DNA from: Rana temporaria
Lineage: Eukaryota; Chordata; Amphibia; Anura; Ranidae
Length of the DNA: 64,000 nucleotides
Direction of reading: 5' to 3'
Assembly (NCBI RefSeq): GCF_905171775.1
Contig: NC_053490.1
Coordinates: forward strand, 521,043,522-521,107,521
A program made the translations under genes and the position numbers. Shown one piece after another: positions 24,232 through 34,915 of the stretch. Below the pieces are notes generated by a model. The model was not told the origin of the DNA and ran no database searches. It saw only the letters and a program-made list of their open reading frames with translations. Within the stretch, counting starts at the first letter, position 1. Each line of letters begins with the position of its first letter.

Positions 24232-24798
24232 TAAATTGCGAAAAAAGGACCACCAAGGTAGTATTCTCAGGAATACCGCCGGTACATCGAGCCACACCAG
24301 AAAGCCAGAGGGAGATTAGGAAAGTAAACATGTGGCTGAGGAGCTGGTGTAGTAAGAAGGGGTTTGGGTTCCTGGAGGACTGGGCCGACTTCTCAGTCGA
24401 TCGCCAATACTATAGAAGGAACCTAAATGAGGAGGGTACAGATGTGCTGGGGGTGAAGGTGGCGGAAAAGTTAGAGCTAGTCAGCGCAGAGCATATTCCA
24501 GAGGGTAGTGTTGGGGGCATTAGCGGTAGGTTAACTAAAGCACATAAACCCAAGGTAAGTATAGTAACAAGTCCTAGTTGAAATCTCAGAACACCCAATA
24601 AGAGGATAGTATGCGACCGGTCTAAACTACATAGCATGTTCACCAATGCCAGGAGCCTGGCGGACAAGATGGGTAAAATAGAGATACTGTTGTACGAGGA
24701 GGATTTGGATTTTGTGGGAATTTCGGAAACCTGGTTCAAACAGCTCTCATGATTGGCTGGCAGCCATTCAAGGGTATACCCTTTATTGCAGAGATAGA
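24232..24798 (+). mobile_element. CR1/L2-like LINE: ORF1 esterase-like tail and start of the ORF2 endonuclease
   Basis: An open frame ending at 24581 reads EIRKVNMWLRSWC..GFGFLEDWADF..NLNEEGTDVLG. This resembles the C-terminal block of the SGNH-hydrolase-like domain in ORF1 of some CR1/L2 LINEs. From about 24640 a second frame reads NARSLADKMGKIEILLYEED then DFVGISETWF, the N-terminal motif of the LINE apurinic endonuclease. Stops and frame changes make it inactive. It continues at 25481, 25833 and 26713 after three insertions. Confidence 0.8.
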
Positions 24799-25480
24799 GG
24801 GCCAGATCCACAAAAGGGATATGCCGGCGTATCTACTGATACGCCGTCGTATCCCTGTTTCTATCTATGCGACTGATTCACAGAATAAGTTACGCATAGA
24901 TAGCCTTAAGATCCGGCAGGTGTAATTGTTTTACACTGCCGGATCTTAGGATGCAGTACCGCGGCCGCCGCTGGGGGGAGTTTGCGTCGTAATCCAGCGT
25001 CGGGTATGCAAATGAGGAGTTACCTTCGATCCTCAAAGCTTTTTCGCGTTCGCTACGTCGCCGCTACGTTAGTTTCCCGTCGCTTAGTTACACTTTTGTG
25101 AGGCAGCCCTACTTTTACACAGCAGGCGTTCTGCTGTGTAAAGTATGGCCGTCCTTCCCGCGTCGAATTTTAAAATTTTACGTCGTTTGCGTAAGCCGTA
25201 CGGGAATACGGAAATACGCTACGTGACGTCATGTCACGCAATGCACATCGGGAAAAAAGCGTCGGGAGCATGCGCAGTACGTCCGGCGCGGGAGCGCGCC
25301 TAATTTACATGGGACTCGCCCCATTTGAATTGGCCCGCCTTGCGCCGGACGGATTTGAGTTACACCGCCGCAAATTTCCAGGTAAGTGTTTTGTGGATCG
25401 GTACCTAACTTAGGAAATTTGCGGCAGTGTAACTTAAATCTAAAAAGTTACGTTGCGCTGCCGGGCTGTGGATCTGGCCC
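24799..25480. mobile_element. Palindromic GGGCCAGATCC element inside the LINE
   Basis: GGGCCAGATCCACAAA at the left, GGATCTGGCCC at the right. LINE sequence stops at GCAGAGATAG and resumes at GAGAGGGTAAAAAAGG. The repeated GAG at the edges fits a short (about 3 bp) duplication. Confidence 0.85.
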
Positions 25481-25511
25481 CGAGAGGGTAAAAAAGGGGG
25501 TCTCACCAAGG

Positions 25512-25824
25512 CAGGGGTCTCCAAACTTTTCAAACAAAGGGCCAGTTTATTGGCCTTCAGACTTTAGAAGGGCCGGATTGTGGTCAGCTTGGGCAGAAAA
25601 TGTCCCGAGCCCAGCATCAGTGAGAATAAATAGGGCTCAGGGTTCGTGATCAGTAGTAGGAGTAGTGCCGTCATTAGTATGAGGAATAGTATCCCATCAT
25701 TGGTATCAGTGGAAGAAATAATGCCTCCTTGTTGGTGTCAGTGGGAGGAATAGTACCCCAAGGGCCGGATAAAGGCTAGTAAAGGGCCGCATCTGGCCCC
25801 CGAGCCGCAGTTTGGAGACCACTG
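25512..25824. mobile_element. hAT MITE inside the LINE, 8-bp duplication (7/8)
   Basis: CACCAAGG before (25504-25511) and CACTAAGG after (25825-25832). Ends CAGGGGTCTCCAAACTTT and CAGTTTGGAGACCACTG. Interior has about three copies of the 32-bp AGTGGGAGGAATAGTRCC motif. Confidence 0.88.
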
Positions 25825-25832
25825 CACTAAGG

Positions 25833-26202
25833 GAACTAGGGAGGAGGTAGAATCCTTATGGGTGGAGCTCCAAAGGGATGAAGCTAAGGGGAAAATACTG
25901 GGGGTACGCTATAGGCCCCCTAAGCTGAGGGAGGAGGGGGGTGAGGGATCTCCTATCACAATTTGGATTAGCAGCAAGGATGGGAAGTGATATAATAGGG
26001 GATTTGAATTTTCCAGACAGACTGGGAGGAGGGAACCACGCATTCATCAAAGGCTTGCCAGTTCCTAAATGTCTTGCAGGACAATTTCATGGTTCAGATG
26101 GTAGAAGCACCAACTAGGAATAAAGCATTACTGGATTTACTGATTACCAACAATACAGACCTGATCACAGATGTGGAAATACGGGGCAATTTAGGAAACA
26201 GT
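25833..26202 (+). mobile_element. LINE ORF2 endonuclease, continuation
   Basis: Frames read LWVELQRDEAKGKILGVRYRPP, then GDLNFPD-like, then VEAPTRNKALLDLLITNN, all standard blocks of CR1-type endonucleases. Frameshifts separate the blocks. Confidence 0.82.
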
Positions 26203-26712
26203 GGCCCGGGTTCAGAGAGCAATTGCACCTGCGTAACCATACGTACGCAGTTTACGTCGTTTGCGTACGGCAGTTTTTGCGCAAGGCTGCCCCTGCTATT
26301 AGCAGGGGCAGCTAATGTTACGTATACCCATCGTTCCCGCGTCACGAAATTTGAATTTCACGTCGTTTGCGTAAGTGATTCGTGAATGGCGCTGGACACC
26401 ATTCACGTTCACTTGGAAGCAAATGACGTCCTTGCGACGTCATTTGCCGCAATGCACGTCGGGAAAGTTTCCCGACGGAGCATGCGCTCTACGCTCGGCG
26501 CGGGAGCGCGCCTAATTTAAATGATTCCAGCCCCCTACAGGATCATTTAAATTGCGCGCGCTTACGCCGGGCATTTTGCCGGAGCGCCCACGCAATTTAC
26601 GGAGCTACTGCTCCGTGAATCGCGGGTAGTGCAGAAAATTTGCGGGGGCGCAGGGCAAAAACGTTGCCCTGCGCCTCAGTAAAAAATGCGCAAATGAACC
26701 TGAAACTACCCC
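26203..26712. mobile_element. Palindromic element splitting the LINE endonuclease
   Basis: Left boundary GGAAACAGTG-GCCCGGGTTC, right boundary ACTACCC-CAGTGATCACAGG. Removing it restores the LINE block GNSDHRSIGFSIN. The flanking CAGTG shows a duplication of up to 5 bp. Arms contain GTTTACGTCGTTTGCG-type words. Confidence 0.82.
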
Positions 26713-27000
26713 AGTGATCACAGGTCAATTGGCTTCAGTATAAATCACACAAATAGGAAACATAAGGGGAATACAAAGACACTGAATTTCAAATTTTTGC
26801 ACTTTTTTGCTTGTCGGTGTCCAATCCTCCAGTGGGCAGCAGTATAACTCAAAGTGTTAAGATTGCCTGCGTCCCCCAAAGTACTAGAAAGAATTTCTAC
26901 AATTTTAATTACAAATACAATTTTTGCCTAAAAAGTGCAGGGAGCCTGAGACCTCAGGTACCGGGGAGGGACACCGACGCCTAGTTCTAAGGTAAGTATA
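26713..27000 (+). mobile_element. LINE endonuclease end, fading into unassigned sequence
   Basis: Continues as SDHRSIGFSINHTNRKHKGN, the endonuclease S-D-H block. LINE identity is no longer clear beyond about 26830. Confidence 0.65.
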
Positions 27001-27230
27001 TCATAATGAGCTAGTATGTGGTGCATACTAGCTTATTATGCCTTTTTCCTTAAAGGTGTAAAAAAAAAAAAAAAAAAGCAGCGGGTATGCAACCGCTTTA
27101 AGAATATGAAAATATTTAAAAAGTCAGTAGTCTGGTCACAGTTTCAAAGACAAAAACTAAAAAAAAAAAAAAAAAAAAAAACAGTACAATAACAAAAATG
27201 CAACCAATAGTTTAATAGTTGTTTTCCCAC

Positions 27231-27339
27231 CTTCTCCATGTGAAGTTGGTAGCGGGTGGACTTGAGTCTTCTAAACATATAAACTGGACAGCCCCATTGT
27301 CTAATGTCCTCACCTCCACTCGTACAGAATCTGGTGAAT
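27231..27339 (-). CDS. Nectin/PVR-like receptor, first half of Ig domain 3, version B
   Basis: Second copy of the 109-nt domain 3 half exon, with acceptor TTTTTATTTTTTAG and donor AGAAG|GTGGGA. After splicing to the domain 2 exon it reads ..QNVQY SPDSVRVEVRTL.., with the Ig cysteine at codon 21 and NFTW at 31-34. Compared with version A it has 15 nucleotide differences but only 5 amino-acid changes (A/S, Q/R, V/L, K/E, K/R), and the other substitutions are silent third-position changes. The exon ends in phase 2 and fits the single-nucleotide start of the exon at 19311-19459. It cannot follow version A in one transcript without a frameshift. Its upstream pyrimidine tract is longer than that of version A. 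Confidence 0.87.
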
Positions 27340-28020
27340 CTAAAAAATAAAAACAAGGGCTCTTAGGGTGGTCATACACAGCCTGATAGATGGCAAGTGA
27401 TGCAACGTGTTCAAGCATCACCTGATATATGTCTGGCTGTGAGAGGATGCAATTGGCATTAGTAAATATGTTGTCGCCGCCTTGGAGGCGGGCATTTTGT
27501 TGGTTATAAGCGACCGGGACTAACAATGTTTACTCATTACAGTGTGTTACGTAGAGTATACGCCGGCAGTGTTTGGACAAACTGATGCTGGAGAGTAACC
27601 GGAAGCGATTGGAGATTTTGAGTTGCCTGTTTTGACAGAACACCATCAGTGGCAGATTTGTTTTTAGCTGGAAAGGCCGAGATCATTTTTTTTTTTTTTC
27701 GATGGGAGAGAGATGTGGGGTCTTCTAGACCCCACATTGTCGGTCCCACTTTGGAAAAGGTTCCTGCACTACTTTGATCTGATTTCAGCTCATTGAATAT
27801 CATTGAAGTCTTATCCAAGACTTGTGCTCAGAGGCCATGTTAGCAGTGCAAAATATATTGAATACAAACAAAAAAAAACCCAAGCCAAGCCCATACCAGA
27901 CCCATGTTTGCACTCATCTCAAGTCGGATCACGTTCATTAAAGTCTGACCGATGTTGTAGGGTAAAGTTGGATCGGAGGTCGAAGGACGTTCATGTCGGG
28001 GCAGTGTGAACCTGGCCTAA

Positions 28021-28427
28021 TTAAAGCGGAGTTCCACCCAAAAATTGAACTTCCGCTTTTCGGAACCCTCCCCCCCCTCCAGTGTCACATACACTTTAGG
28101 GCATAGACTCCCATGGGAGTGACGCCACTAATCCCCCCCCACCCTCGCTGTCTCCTGGGAAACACACTGGCAGGACCATTGAGGGTGCTCCGCGCTACTC
28201 GCGCATGCACAGTAGGGAACCGGGCAGTGAAGCGCCAACACTTCACTTCCTGATTCCCTCACCAAGGATGGCGGCGGGGGCAGCCGAGAGACGAGCGATT
28301 GCTCTGCCTCGGCTGCCGACATCGCGGGCGTGCTGGACAGGTAAGTGTCCATTTTTTAAAAGTCAGCAGCTGCAGTATTTGTAGCTGCGGACTTTTAAAA
28401 AAAAAATTGGGTGGACCTCCGCTTTAA
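28021..28427. mobile_element. TTAA-flanked element, AGCGGAGTTCCACCC family, complete
   Basis: TTAA-AGCGGAGTTCCACCC at 28021 and GGTGGACCTCCGCT-TTAA at 28427. The internal hairpin AAAGTCAGCAGCTGCAG / GTAGCTGCGGACTTTT is near the right end. Confidence 0.9.
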
Positions 28428-29088
28428 AGAGTCTTGGTTCACACTAACCCGACTCCAAAGTTGTGCAACTTTGATGTGACTTTTTTACCCTCTGTGGCAT
28501 TAAAGTTGTATCAAAGTTGTACCAAAGTAGTGTAGGAACCTTCTCCAAAGTTGGACAGGATTGTGTAGTATCAGTTAAGACAGATCTCATAGGGAAACAT
28601 TGAACATTGAATTTCACATGTTATCCGACTTGGAGGTCGCATCACAGTGAACCCGAGCATTAGGCCACTTTCACAATACCGCGACTTCAAAGTTGCGTGA
28701 TTTTGCCGCGATTTCATGGAATGCCTGTGTAACTCGCATCAAAGTAGGACCAAAGTGGTGCAGGGGCTACTTTGAAGTCAGCATGACTTGAAGTCGTACC
28801 AATATGAATGGTTGTCATTGGAAATCATGGGGAACTACTTGTCATGCGACATTGCAGTCCCAAGTCGCAGGACAAGTCGTACAAGTGTGAAAGGAGCCTG
28901 TTTCAACACATCCAAAAACAAAAAGTGAAGACCTACAAACGTAACCACAATTAAATCACATACAAACACCCATTTCTTATGACGAGTGGATAAATGCCGT
29001 TTAGTGTTCTACTGACCTAATTTTCATCCCATACTCCAGCGATGTACTACTTTCACTTATAAATCCTCCCCTTCTAGTAGATAAGCAT
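28428..29088. repeat. Diffuse inverted-repeat sequence
   Basis: Repeated words around CAAAGTTGTRCCAAAGT and AAGTCG between TTCACACTAACCC and AAGTGTGAAAGG suggest an old palindromic MITE. No exon supported. Confidence 0.45.
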
Positions 29089-29448
29089 TTAAAAGAGGAA
29101 GTAAACCCACTTGTAAAAAATAAATAAAAAAATACTAGCTCATTATGTAAAACTCACCTCAGATCGAAGCCCCCGCATTCGTCCTGGTTCACCGCTCGGG
29201 CGGCCGGCATCTCTCCCAGCTGTTACTTCCGGGAGCCGCCATCACAGGAGCCGACAGTCAAGGCACAGCCTCCATCAGGATCGCCATTGCTAAAGTGCGT
29301 CTGCGCCGTAGAGGTCGACGCCCGTGATTTTTGTAAATATCTCCTAAACCGTGGAGGTTTAGGAGATATTTCAATCACCTACATTTAAGCCTTAATCTAG
29401 GCTTACCTGTAGGTTTAAGTAGTTGTAAAGGGTTTACAACCACTTTAA
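29089..29448. mobile_element. TTAA-flanked element, AAGAGGAAGTAAACCC family
   Basis: TTAA at 29089-29092 and 29445-29448. Ends AAGAGGAAGTAAACCC and GGGTTTACAACCACT are inverted. A central hairpin AATATCTCCTAAACC / GGTTTAGGAGATATT lies at 29334-29371. Confidence 0.82.
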
Positions 29449-29926
29449 AGCGGGAGTTCGCCCGAAAAACTATTTTTAACATTAGATTGATGCTCATTTT
29501 GTAAAGGGGAATCGGGTATTTTTTTTTAAATCGAAGCAGTACTTTCCGTTTTAGAGATAGATCTTCTTCGCCGCTTCCGGGTATGGTCTTCGGGACTGGG
29601 CGTTCCTATTTGATTGAAAGGCTTCCGACGGTCGCATACATCGTGTCACGAGTAGCCGAAAGAAGCCGAACGTCGGTGCGCAGGCGCCGTATAGACGCAC
29701 CGACGTTCGGCTTCTTTCGGCTACTCGTGACGCGATGTATGCGATCGTCGGAAGCCTGTCAATCAAATAGGAACGCCCAGTCCTGCAGCCCATACCCGGA
29801 AGCGGCGGAGAAGATCTCTCTAAAACGGCAAGTACAGCTTCGATTTTTAAAAAAAACATTCCCCTTGACAAAATGAGCCTCAATCTAATGTTAAAAATTA
29901 CGTTTTTTGGTGAACCTCCACTTTAA
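29445..29926. mobile_element. TTAA-flanked foldback element, AGCGGGAGTTC family
   Basis: Shares its left TTAA with the previous element and ends CACT-TTAA at 29926. Arms of about 200 bp pair around 29695 (AGAAGCCGAACGTCGGTGCG). Related to 45165-45658 and more distantly to 3461-3920. Confidence 0.88.
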
Positions 29927-30138
29927 CCACCAGTAAAGATGCAAATAATGAGGCCTTCAAAGATCAAGCCACAGCACAAAGTCGTACATGCATACCTTCC
30001 ATAGACCTGAGGCTTTCAAACCAATAACACATGATGGACCCTTCCGGAAACTAAGGCTGCCCAGTGCATACAATGATGAAATAATACGTTAAATGGGGTC
30101 CTCGTTATTTGAACGGCACACTTTTTCAAAGAATATTT

Positions 30139-30778
30139 GGGGGCAGATTCAGAAAGATCGGCGTAACTTTCTGCGGGCGTAGCGCATCTCATATACGCTA
30201 CGCCGCCGTAACTTAGAGAGGCGAGTACCGTATTCAGAAAGAACTTGCGCCCTAAGTTACGGCGGCGTAGCGTAAATGGGCTGGCGTAAGCCCGCATAAT
30301 TCAAATTATCAAGGCAGTGGGCGTGTTGTATTACAATGAGCCGTGACCCCATGTAAATGAGGGGTTGAACGAACCGCGCATGCGCGTGCATGCTCAGAAT
30401 CACGTCGCAAATACTCCCTAAGATACGTCGGCTCGATGCTTTGTCGACGTGAACGTAACCTACGCCCATCCCCATTCACGTACGACTTACGCAAACGACG
30501 TAAAATACGACGCTGTTCTGACGTTTCCGACGTCCATACCTTAAAATGACTTACCCCTGCTTTATGAGGGCTAAACTTACGCCTTACGTAAACGGCGTAG
30601 CTAAATCTGACAGGCGCAAGTACGTTTTTGAATCAGCGTAAGCGCCCCTAGCAGCCAGCGTAAATATGCACCCAAGATACGACGGCGTGAGACTTACGTC
30701 AGTCGTATCTTGGACAAGTTCTGGCGTATCCGATTATTTGAATCAGGCGCCGAGATACGACGCGTCTCTCTCTCAATT
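30139..30778. mobile_element. Palindromic GGGGCAGATTCAG element, right end eroded
   Basis: Starts GGGGGCAGATTCAGAAAG. The inverted half includes TTGAATCAGGCGCCGAGA near 30740, but the end is replaced by T-rich and TA-repeat sequence. Confidence 0.72.
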
Positions 30779-30798
30779 TTTATTTTATTTTATTTTAT

Positions 30799-30805
<7 letters not shown>

Positions 30806-30851
<46 letters not shown>
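30806..30851. repeat. (TA)n microsatellite
   Basis: Alternating TA of about 46 bp after a T/A-rich run. Confidence 0.95.
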
Positions 30852-30852
<1 letters not shown>

Positions 30853-31445
30853 CACCCAGTGAGAACCACCATGTCAACGTCCTCCAATAAATCGCAGTCC
30901 AGCAATAGGTTGGGAAGTAGCAGGAGTCCAAATCAACATAAGCATGTTCTGCTGCATTTTGCCATAAATGGAGGCCCCCCCCAAGGGTCATGATGTGCAG
31001 AAAGGATGGTGAATGGTCATCAAAAAGAAATTATGACATCACCAAACAATTGGTCTCATCATGCATCACCAACCAAAGTGTGGCTATAAAAGAATGTAAC
31101 AATGGACTAAAAGCACAAAAGCCAACACACACAGTAAACAGAATTCTATAAATATTGGTGGCAGCCTTCAGAGTGGTCCTTCATCTGCATGATGTCAACA
31201 AGAAGAAATAAAAGGAATAAGCGGGGCCTTCAAAAGGAATTAAAACATATCCGATACTACTACGGTATTATCCTATAAGTCCTCTGTCAAGTTTCCGGTT
31301 TTGTCCCCTTTATGGAGCTCTGATCTCACTTCCTGTCCTGGTGACACCCAGGTCATTGCTATAAACTGAAATCCCCAGGGGTTAGGACCATAATTTTCCC
31401 AAATAGACTATTAGACAGCCAATGAAACTGCCACCAACTCCAATT
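30852..31445. other. Low-repeat intronic sequence
   Basis: Single-copy in appearance. The minus strand was searched for Ig exon parts and none was found. Confidence 0.4.
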
Positions 31446-31453
31446 CTCTATAG

Positions 31454-32013
31454 CAGGGGTCCCCAAACATTTTAAACAAAGGGGCAGTTAATTGTTCTTC
31501 AGGCTTTAGGAGGGGGGCCAGACTGTAGCCAATGGGATTAGAAAACTCCTTGGCATCAGTAAAAGTAAACAGTGCCTTTGGGAGAAATAGTCCCCCATTT
31601 ATGGTATCAGCGGGAGAAATGGTCCTCTATTGTTGGTATTTGGGAGAAGAATATCGCCTTATCGTTGGCGTCAGTGGGCGGAACAGTGTCCCATCATTGA
31701 CGTCAGTGGGCGGAACAGTGTCCCATCATTGACGTCAGTGGGCGGAACAGTGTCCCATCATTGACGTCAGTGGGCGGAACAGTGTCCCATCATTGGTGGC
31801 AGTGGAAAGAATACTGCCCCATAATTGGCGTCAATAGGAGGAATAGTGCCTCATTATTGGAATCAATGGGGGAAATAGTGCCTTATCATTGGTATCAATA
31901 GGAGGAATAGTGCCCCATCGTTGATGTCAGTGGATGGAATGGTGCCTCAAGGGCCAGATAAAGGAAAGCAAAGGGCTGCATCTGACCCGTAGGCCACAGT
32001 TTGGAGACCGCTG
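31454..32013. mobile_element. hAT element with 32-bp internal repeats and 8-bp duplication (7/8)
   Basis: CTCTATAG before and CTCTATAA after. Ends CAGGGGTCCCCAAAC and CAGTTTGGAGACCGCTG. Inside, 32-bp CAGTGGGCGGAACAGTGTCC units repeat, with three near-identical copies at 31673-31770. Confidence 0.88.
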
Positions 32014-32507
32014 CTCTATAAAATAGAGAAGATTGGGGAGGAAGAGCATTCAGCTCAAGGCAATGTCTTGGGTGTCATTAGGAGTAAGCGAGGGGAAATC
32101 TTCACTTACTGGGGACACAGATAACAGCGATGTTGGGTCCCCGAAGCCGATTTGTCCCTTGCCTCTCGGGTGCTGCCACTGCCATCTTCGGTAAGGGAAT
32201 CAGGACGTAAAGCCTTGCGACTTCACAGGCTGGTGCCCTACTGCACATGCGCGAGCCGCGCTGCACGATCCCACAGCCATTGAGAGCACTGATCGGGAGC
32301 CAGTCGGCTGCTAGTTTTCCAGCATGCTCACCCGAGAAAAGCAGGCCAAACAGGCTTCCGATGGACAGGCTGACATACACACGGGCCGAATGTCAGACAA
32401 TGTTTATTAAACTGGTCGATGTCTCCCGAAATTCGGCCCATGTGTACACAGCTTTCAAGTGTTTCAGAACAATACAATAATAAAGGACGCACCTAACAAT
32501 GTCCCAC

Positions 32508-32616
32508 CTTTTCCATGTGAAGTTGGTGGCTGGTGGACTGGAGTCTTTTACACAGATAAACTGAACAGCCCCATTGTCTAATGTCCTCACCTCCACTTGC
32601 ACGGAGTCAGGCGCAT
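32508..32616 (-). CDS. Nectin/PVR-like receptor, first half of Ig domain 3, version A
   Basis: A 109-nt coding exon with acceptor CTTTATCTTCTAG and donor AAAAG|GTGGGA. It starts with 2 nt that complete the tyrosine codon left open by the domain 2 exon, has 35 whole codons, and ends with 2 nt (phase 1 to 2). The peptide starts APDSVQVEVRTLDNGAV and carries the first Ig cysteine at codon 21 and NFTW (sequon plus core tryptophan) at codons 31-34. In mammalian nectins domain 3 is also split over two exons. Version B, 5.2 kb downstream at 27231-27339, has the same phases and 86% nucleotide identity. At least 100 bp of intron upstream of the acceptor is also shared, so the pair arose by local duplication. 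The frame is open, so this is not an obvious pseudo-exon. Confidence 0.85.
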
Positions 32617-32639
32617 CTAGAAGATAAAGACGAAGGGTC

Positions 32640-33089
32640 TTAGGGAAGCCATACAGAGCCTGATGGTTGAAAGCAACGCAACACGATCACGCGCCACCTG
32701 ATAGGTCTTGCTTTATGAGGATACAAAAATGAGCGCTTCCAAAAAAAAAAAAAAAAAAAAGGTTTTTAATATCTCTCGTATGATGGGTCAGCGATTGCTC
32801 CATGTTCCTACGTTCTCAGTCCTATCTAGGGCAGCCCACACACATGAGGAGGCATTTATTCAATACTTCTTTGGCCAAAATTAGGTGGTGATATCTCATC
32901 AGTGGCTGCAGACAGACATCCGTTGGCTGGGGTTCACCTGGGATGGGGCCGGGTGGATTGGATTACGGGGGCGACCGCCACTGTCCTAGGTCCTCACTGG
33001 GAACAATAGGATGGTGTTTTACAGAAGTGCAAAGAAAATAGTCCAATGCCTGGTATACTTCCTGATGAATAGGTTGTGGTAAAATCTTA
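32640..33089. other. Intron upstream of domain 3 version A
   Basis: The first 100 bp resemble the corresponding intron next to version B (27340-27480). The remainder shows a poly-A tract (about 32740) and unassigned sequence. Confidence 0.5.
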
Positions 33090-33813
33090 GGGGTAGATTC
33101 ACGTACTTTTAGGCGGGCATAGCGTATCTCCTATACGCTACGCCGCCGTAACTTTGAGAGGCGAGTTTGGTATTTTCAAAGATTAGGTGGGCTTACGGCG
33201 GCCCTAATACGCAATGCCGCCGTAACTTCGGCGGCGTAGCGTATTAGGGCCGCCGTAGGCCCACCTAATTCAAATGTTGAAGCTGTGGGCGTGTTTTATG
33301 CATATTAACTGTGACCCCACGTAAATGACGTTTCGATCGAACGGCGCATGCTCCAAATGACGTCGGCAAATCGTCATGCTTTCGACGTGAACGTAAATTA
33401 CGGCCAGCCCCATTCACGGACGAGTTACACAAACAACGTAAAAATTTGACGCGGTTCCGACGTCCATACTTAACATTGGCTGCGCCATGTTTTTTGGTGG
33501 TTTATCTTTACGCCTGAAAACCCCTTACGTAAACGGCGTATCTTTACTGCGACTGCCGGGTTATACGTTCGTGAATAGGCGTATCTAGCTGATTTACATA
33601 TTCTAGGCGTAAATCAGCGTACACGCCCCTAGCGGCCAGCGTAAATATGCAGTTAAGATAAGACGGCGTAGGAGACTTACGCCGGTCGTATCTTAGCAAT
33701 ATTTAAGCGTATCTCAGTTTGAGAATACGCTTAAATATACGACGGCGGGGATTCGGACTTACGACGGCGTATCTACTGATACGCCCGTCGTAAGTCTTTA
33801 TGAATCTACCCCC
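33090..33813. mobile_element. Palindromic GGGGTAGATTCA element, both ends present
   Basis: GGGGTAGATTCACG and TGAATCTACCCC. A clear inner pair is GCCCTAATACGC / GCGTATTAGGGC at 33201-33250. One of the best preserved copies of the family. Confidence 0.87.
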
Positions 33814-34511
33814 AAATGTGATTTGGGTGATTTTTTTTATTATTTGTTATGATGTCACAATGTAGTGTATAAGATTTCCTATTATCTGTGCCCAGTCTTG
33901 CCACAAAGAGTTAATCCAGCTCTGAGCAATCCTCGTTTCTTTTTTCAGTGAGATAAAACAGACAAACGGGAGAAAACTTTTGTCCGTTCTTCCCCCTTGC
34001 TATGAGTGACAGGTTATTTACATATCTCATGCACTAGCCTGAGAAAGGCATTTTTTAATTCCCACCCCCAATCCTTTTCTGAAGTCATGTGGTTACTTTT
34101 CTGGATTTTGACTGGATGTTAGTGATCATAGCAGAATTTAGTGTAAGGAATACACAGGAGAAAATGCATGTTGACAAGGGGAGTGTAGAGGTGGGCGGGG
34201 AGACATCACGACTCCACCCACCGAATCTGCAGTTTTTCAGTTCTTATAACAGACAGAGGGGAGACATGTGACAGGTAAGGATACAGGCAGGAGGCATCTA
34301 TTACCTTATAGATCAGCACTATGGCAGTAGTTTAGAAAGGATGAGAGTGGCTTTACATCCACTTTAATATAAAATTTTTCATATAGACTAAGATGTACCC
34401 CACACTACCAACTGTTATCCATGTTGTTTTTAGAAGTAAAATATCCATAAAAAAAATAAAAAAAATAGATCAGGGGAATTACTCAAGCTTTCTGCACATG
34501 TACCACATTAT
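33814..34511. other. Intronic sequence, unassigned
   Basis: Mixed AT-rich sequence; 'gtggctttacatccacttta' at 34350 resembles the end of a TTAA-type element. No exon supported. Confidence 0.4.
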
Positions 34512-34915
34512 TTAAAGTGGAGTTCCACCCAAAAATGGAACTTCCGCTTTTTTGGAATCCTCCCCCCCTCCGGTGTCACATTTGGCACCTTTCGGGGGGG
34601 GGGGGGCAGATACCTGTGTAATAGAGGTATTTTGCTCCCACTTCCAGGCACAGATAGCCGTTCCACCCACGGCTATCTACGCCACTTCCGGTGCCTCCTC
34701 TGTCCCCCCTGCTGTCTTCTGGGAGACACACAGGTGACAGCAGGGACTAGTGGGATCAAGCAGCGCGAGAAGATGGCGGCACCTCCACCCGAGAGACAGA
34801 TCGGCTTCGGGTGCCGACATCGCGGGGGCCCAGGACAGGTAAGTGTCCTTATTTTAAAAGTCAGCAGCTGCAGTATTCGTAGCTGCTGACTTAAAAATTG
34901 TCAGACCTCCGCTTT
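34512..34915. mobile_element. TTAA-family element (AGTGGAGTTCCACCC), right TTAA lost
   Basis: TTAA-AGTGGAGTTCCACCC at the left; CAGACCTCCGCTTTAG at the right. The next 120 bp (GGTTCCAGGCTTCATGTACA) also follow the copy ending at 43741, so a larger unit is duplicated. Confidence 0.78.

Noticed and set aside
24330..24581. An independent 83-aa gene
   Set aside because: Continuous with LINE ORF2 endonuclease motifs downstream, so it is read as the end of LINE ORF1.
27231..32616. Two separate tandem receptor genes instead of alternative exons
   Set aside because: Only one domain 2, one domain 3b and one transmembrane exon were found, and no additional exon lies between the two copies. Not fully excluded without transcripts.
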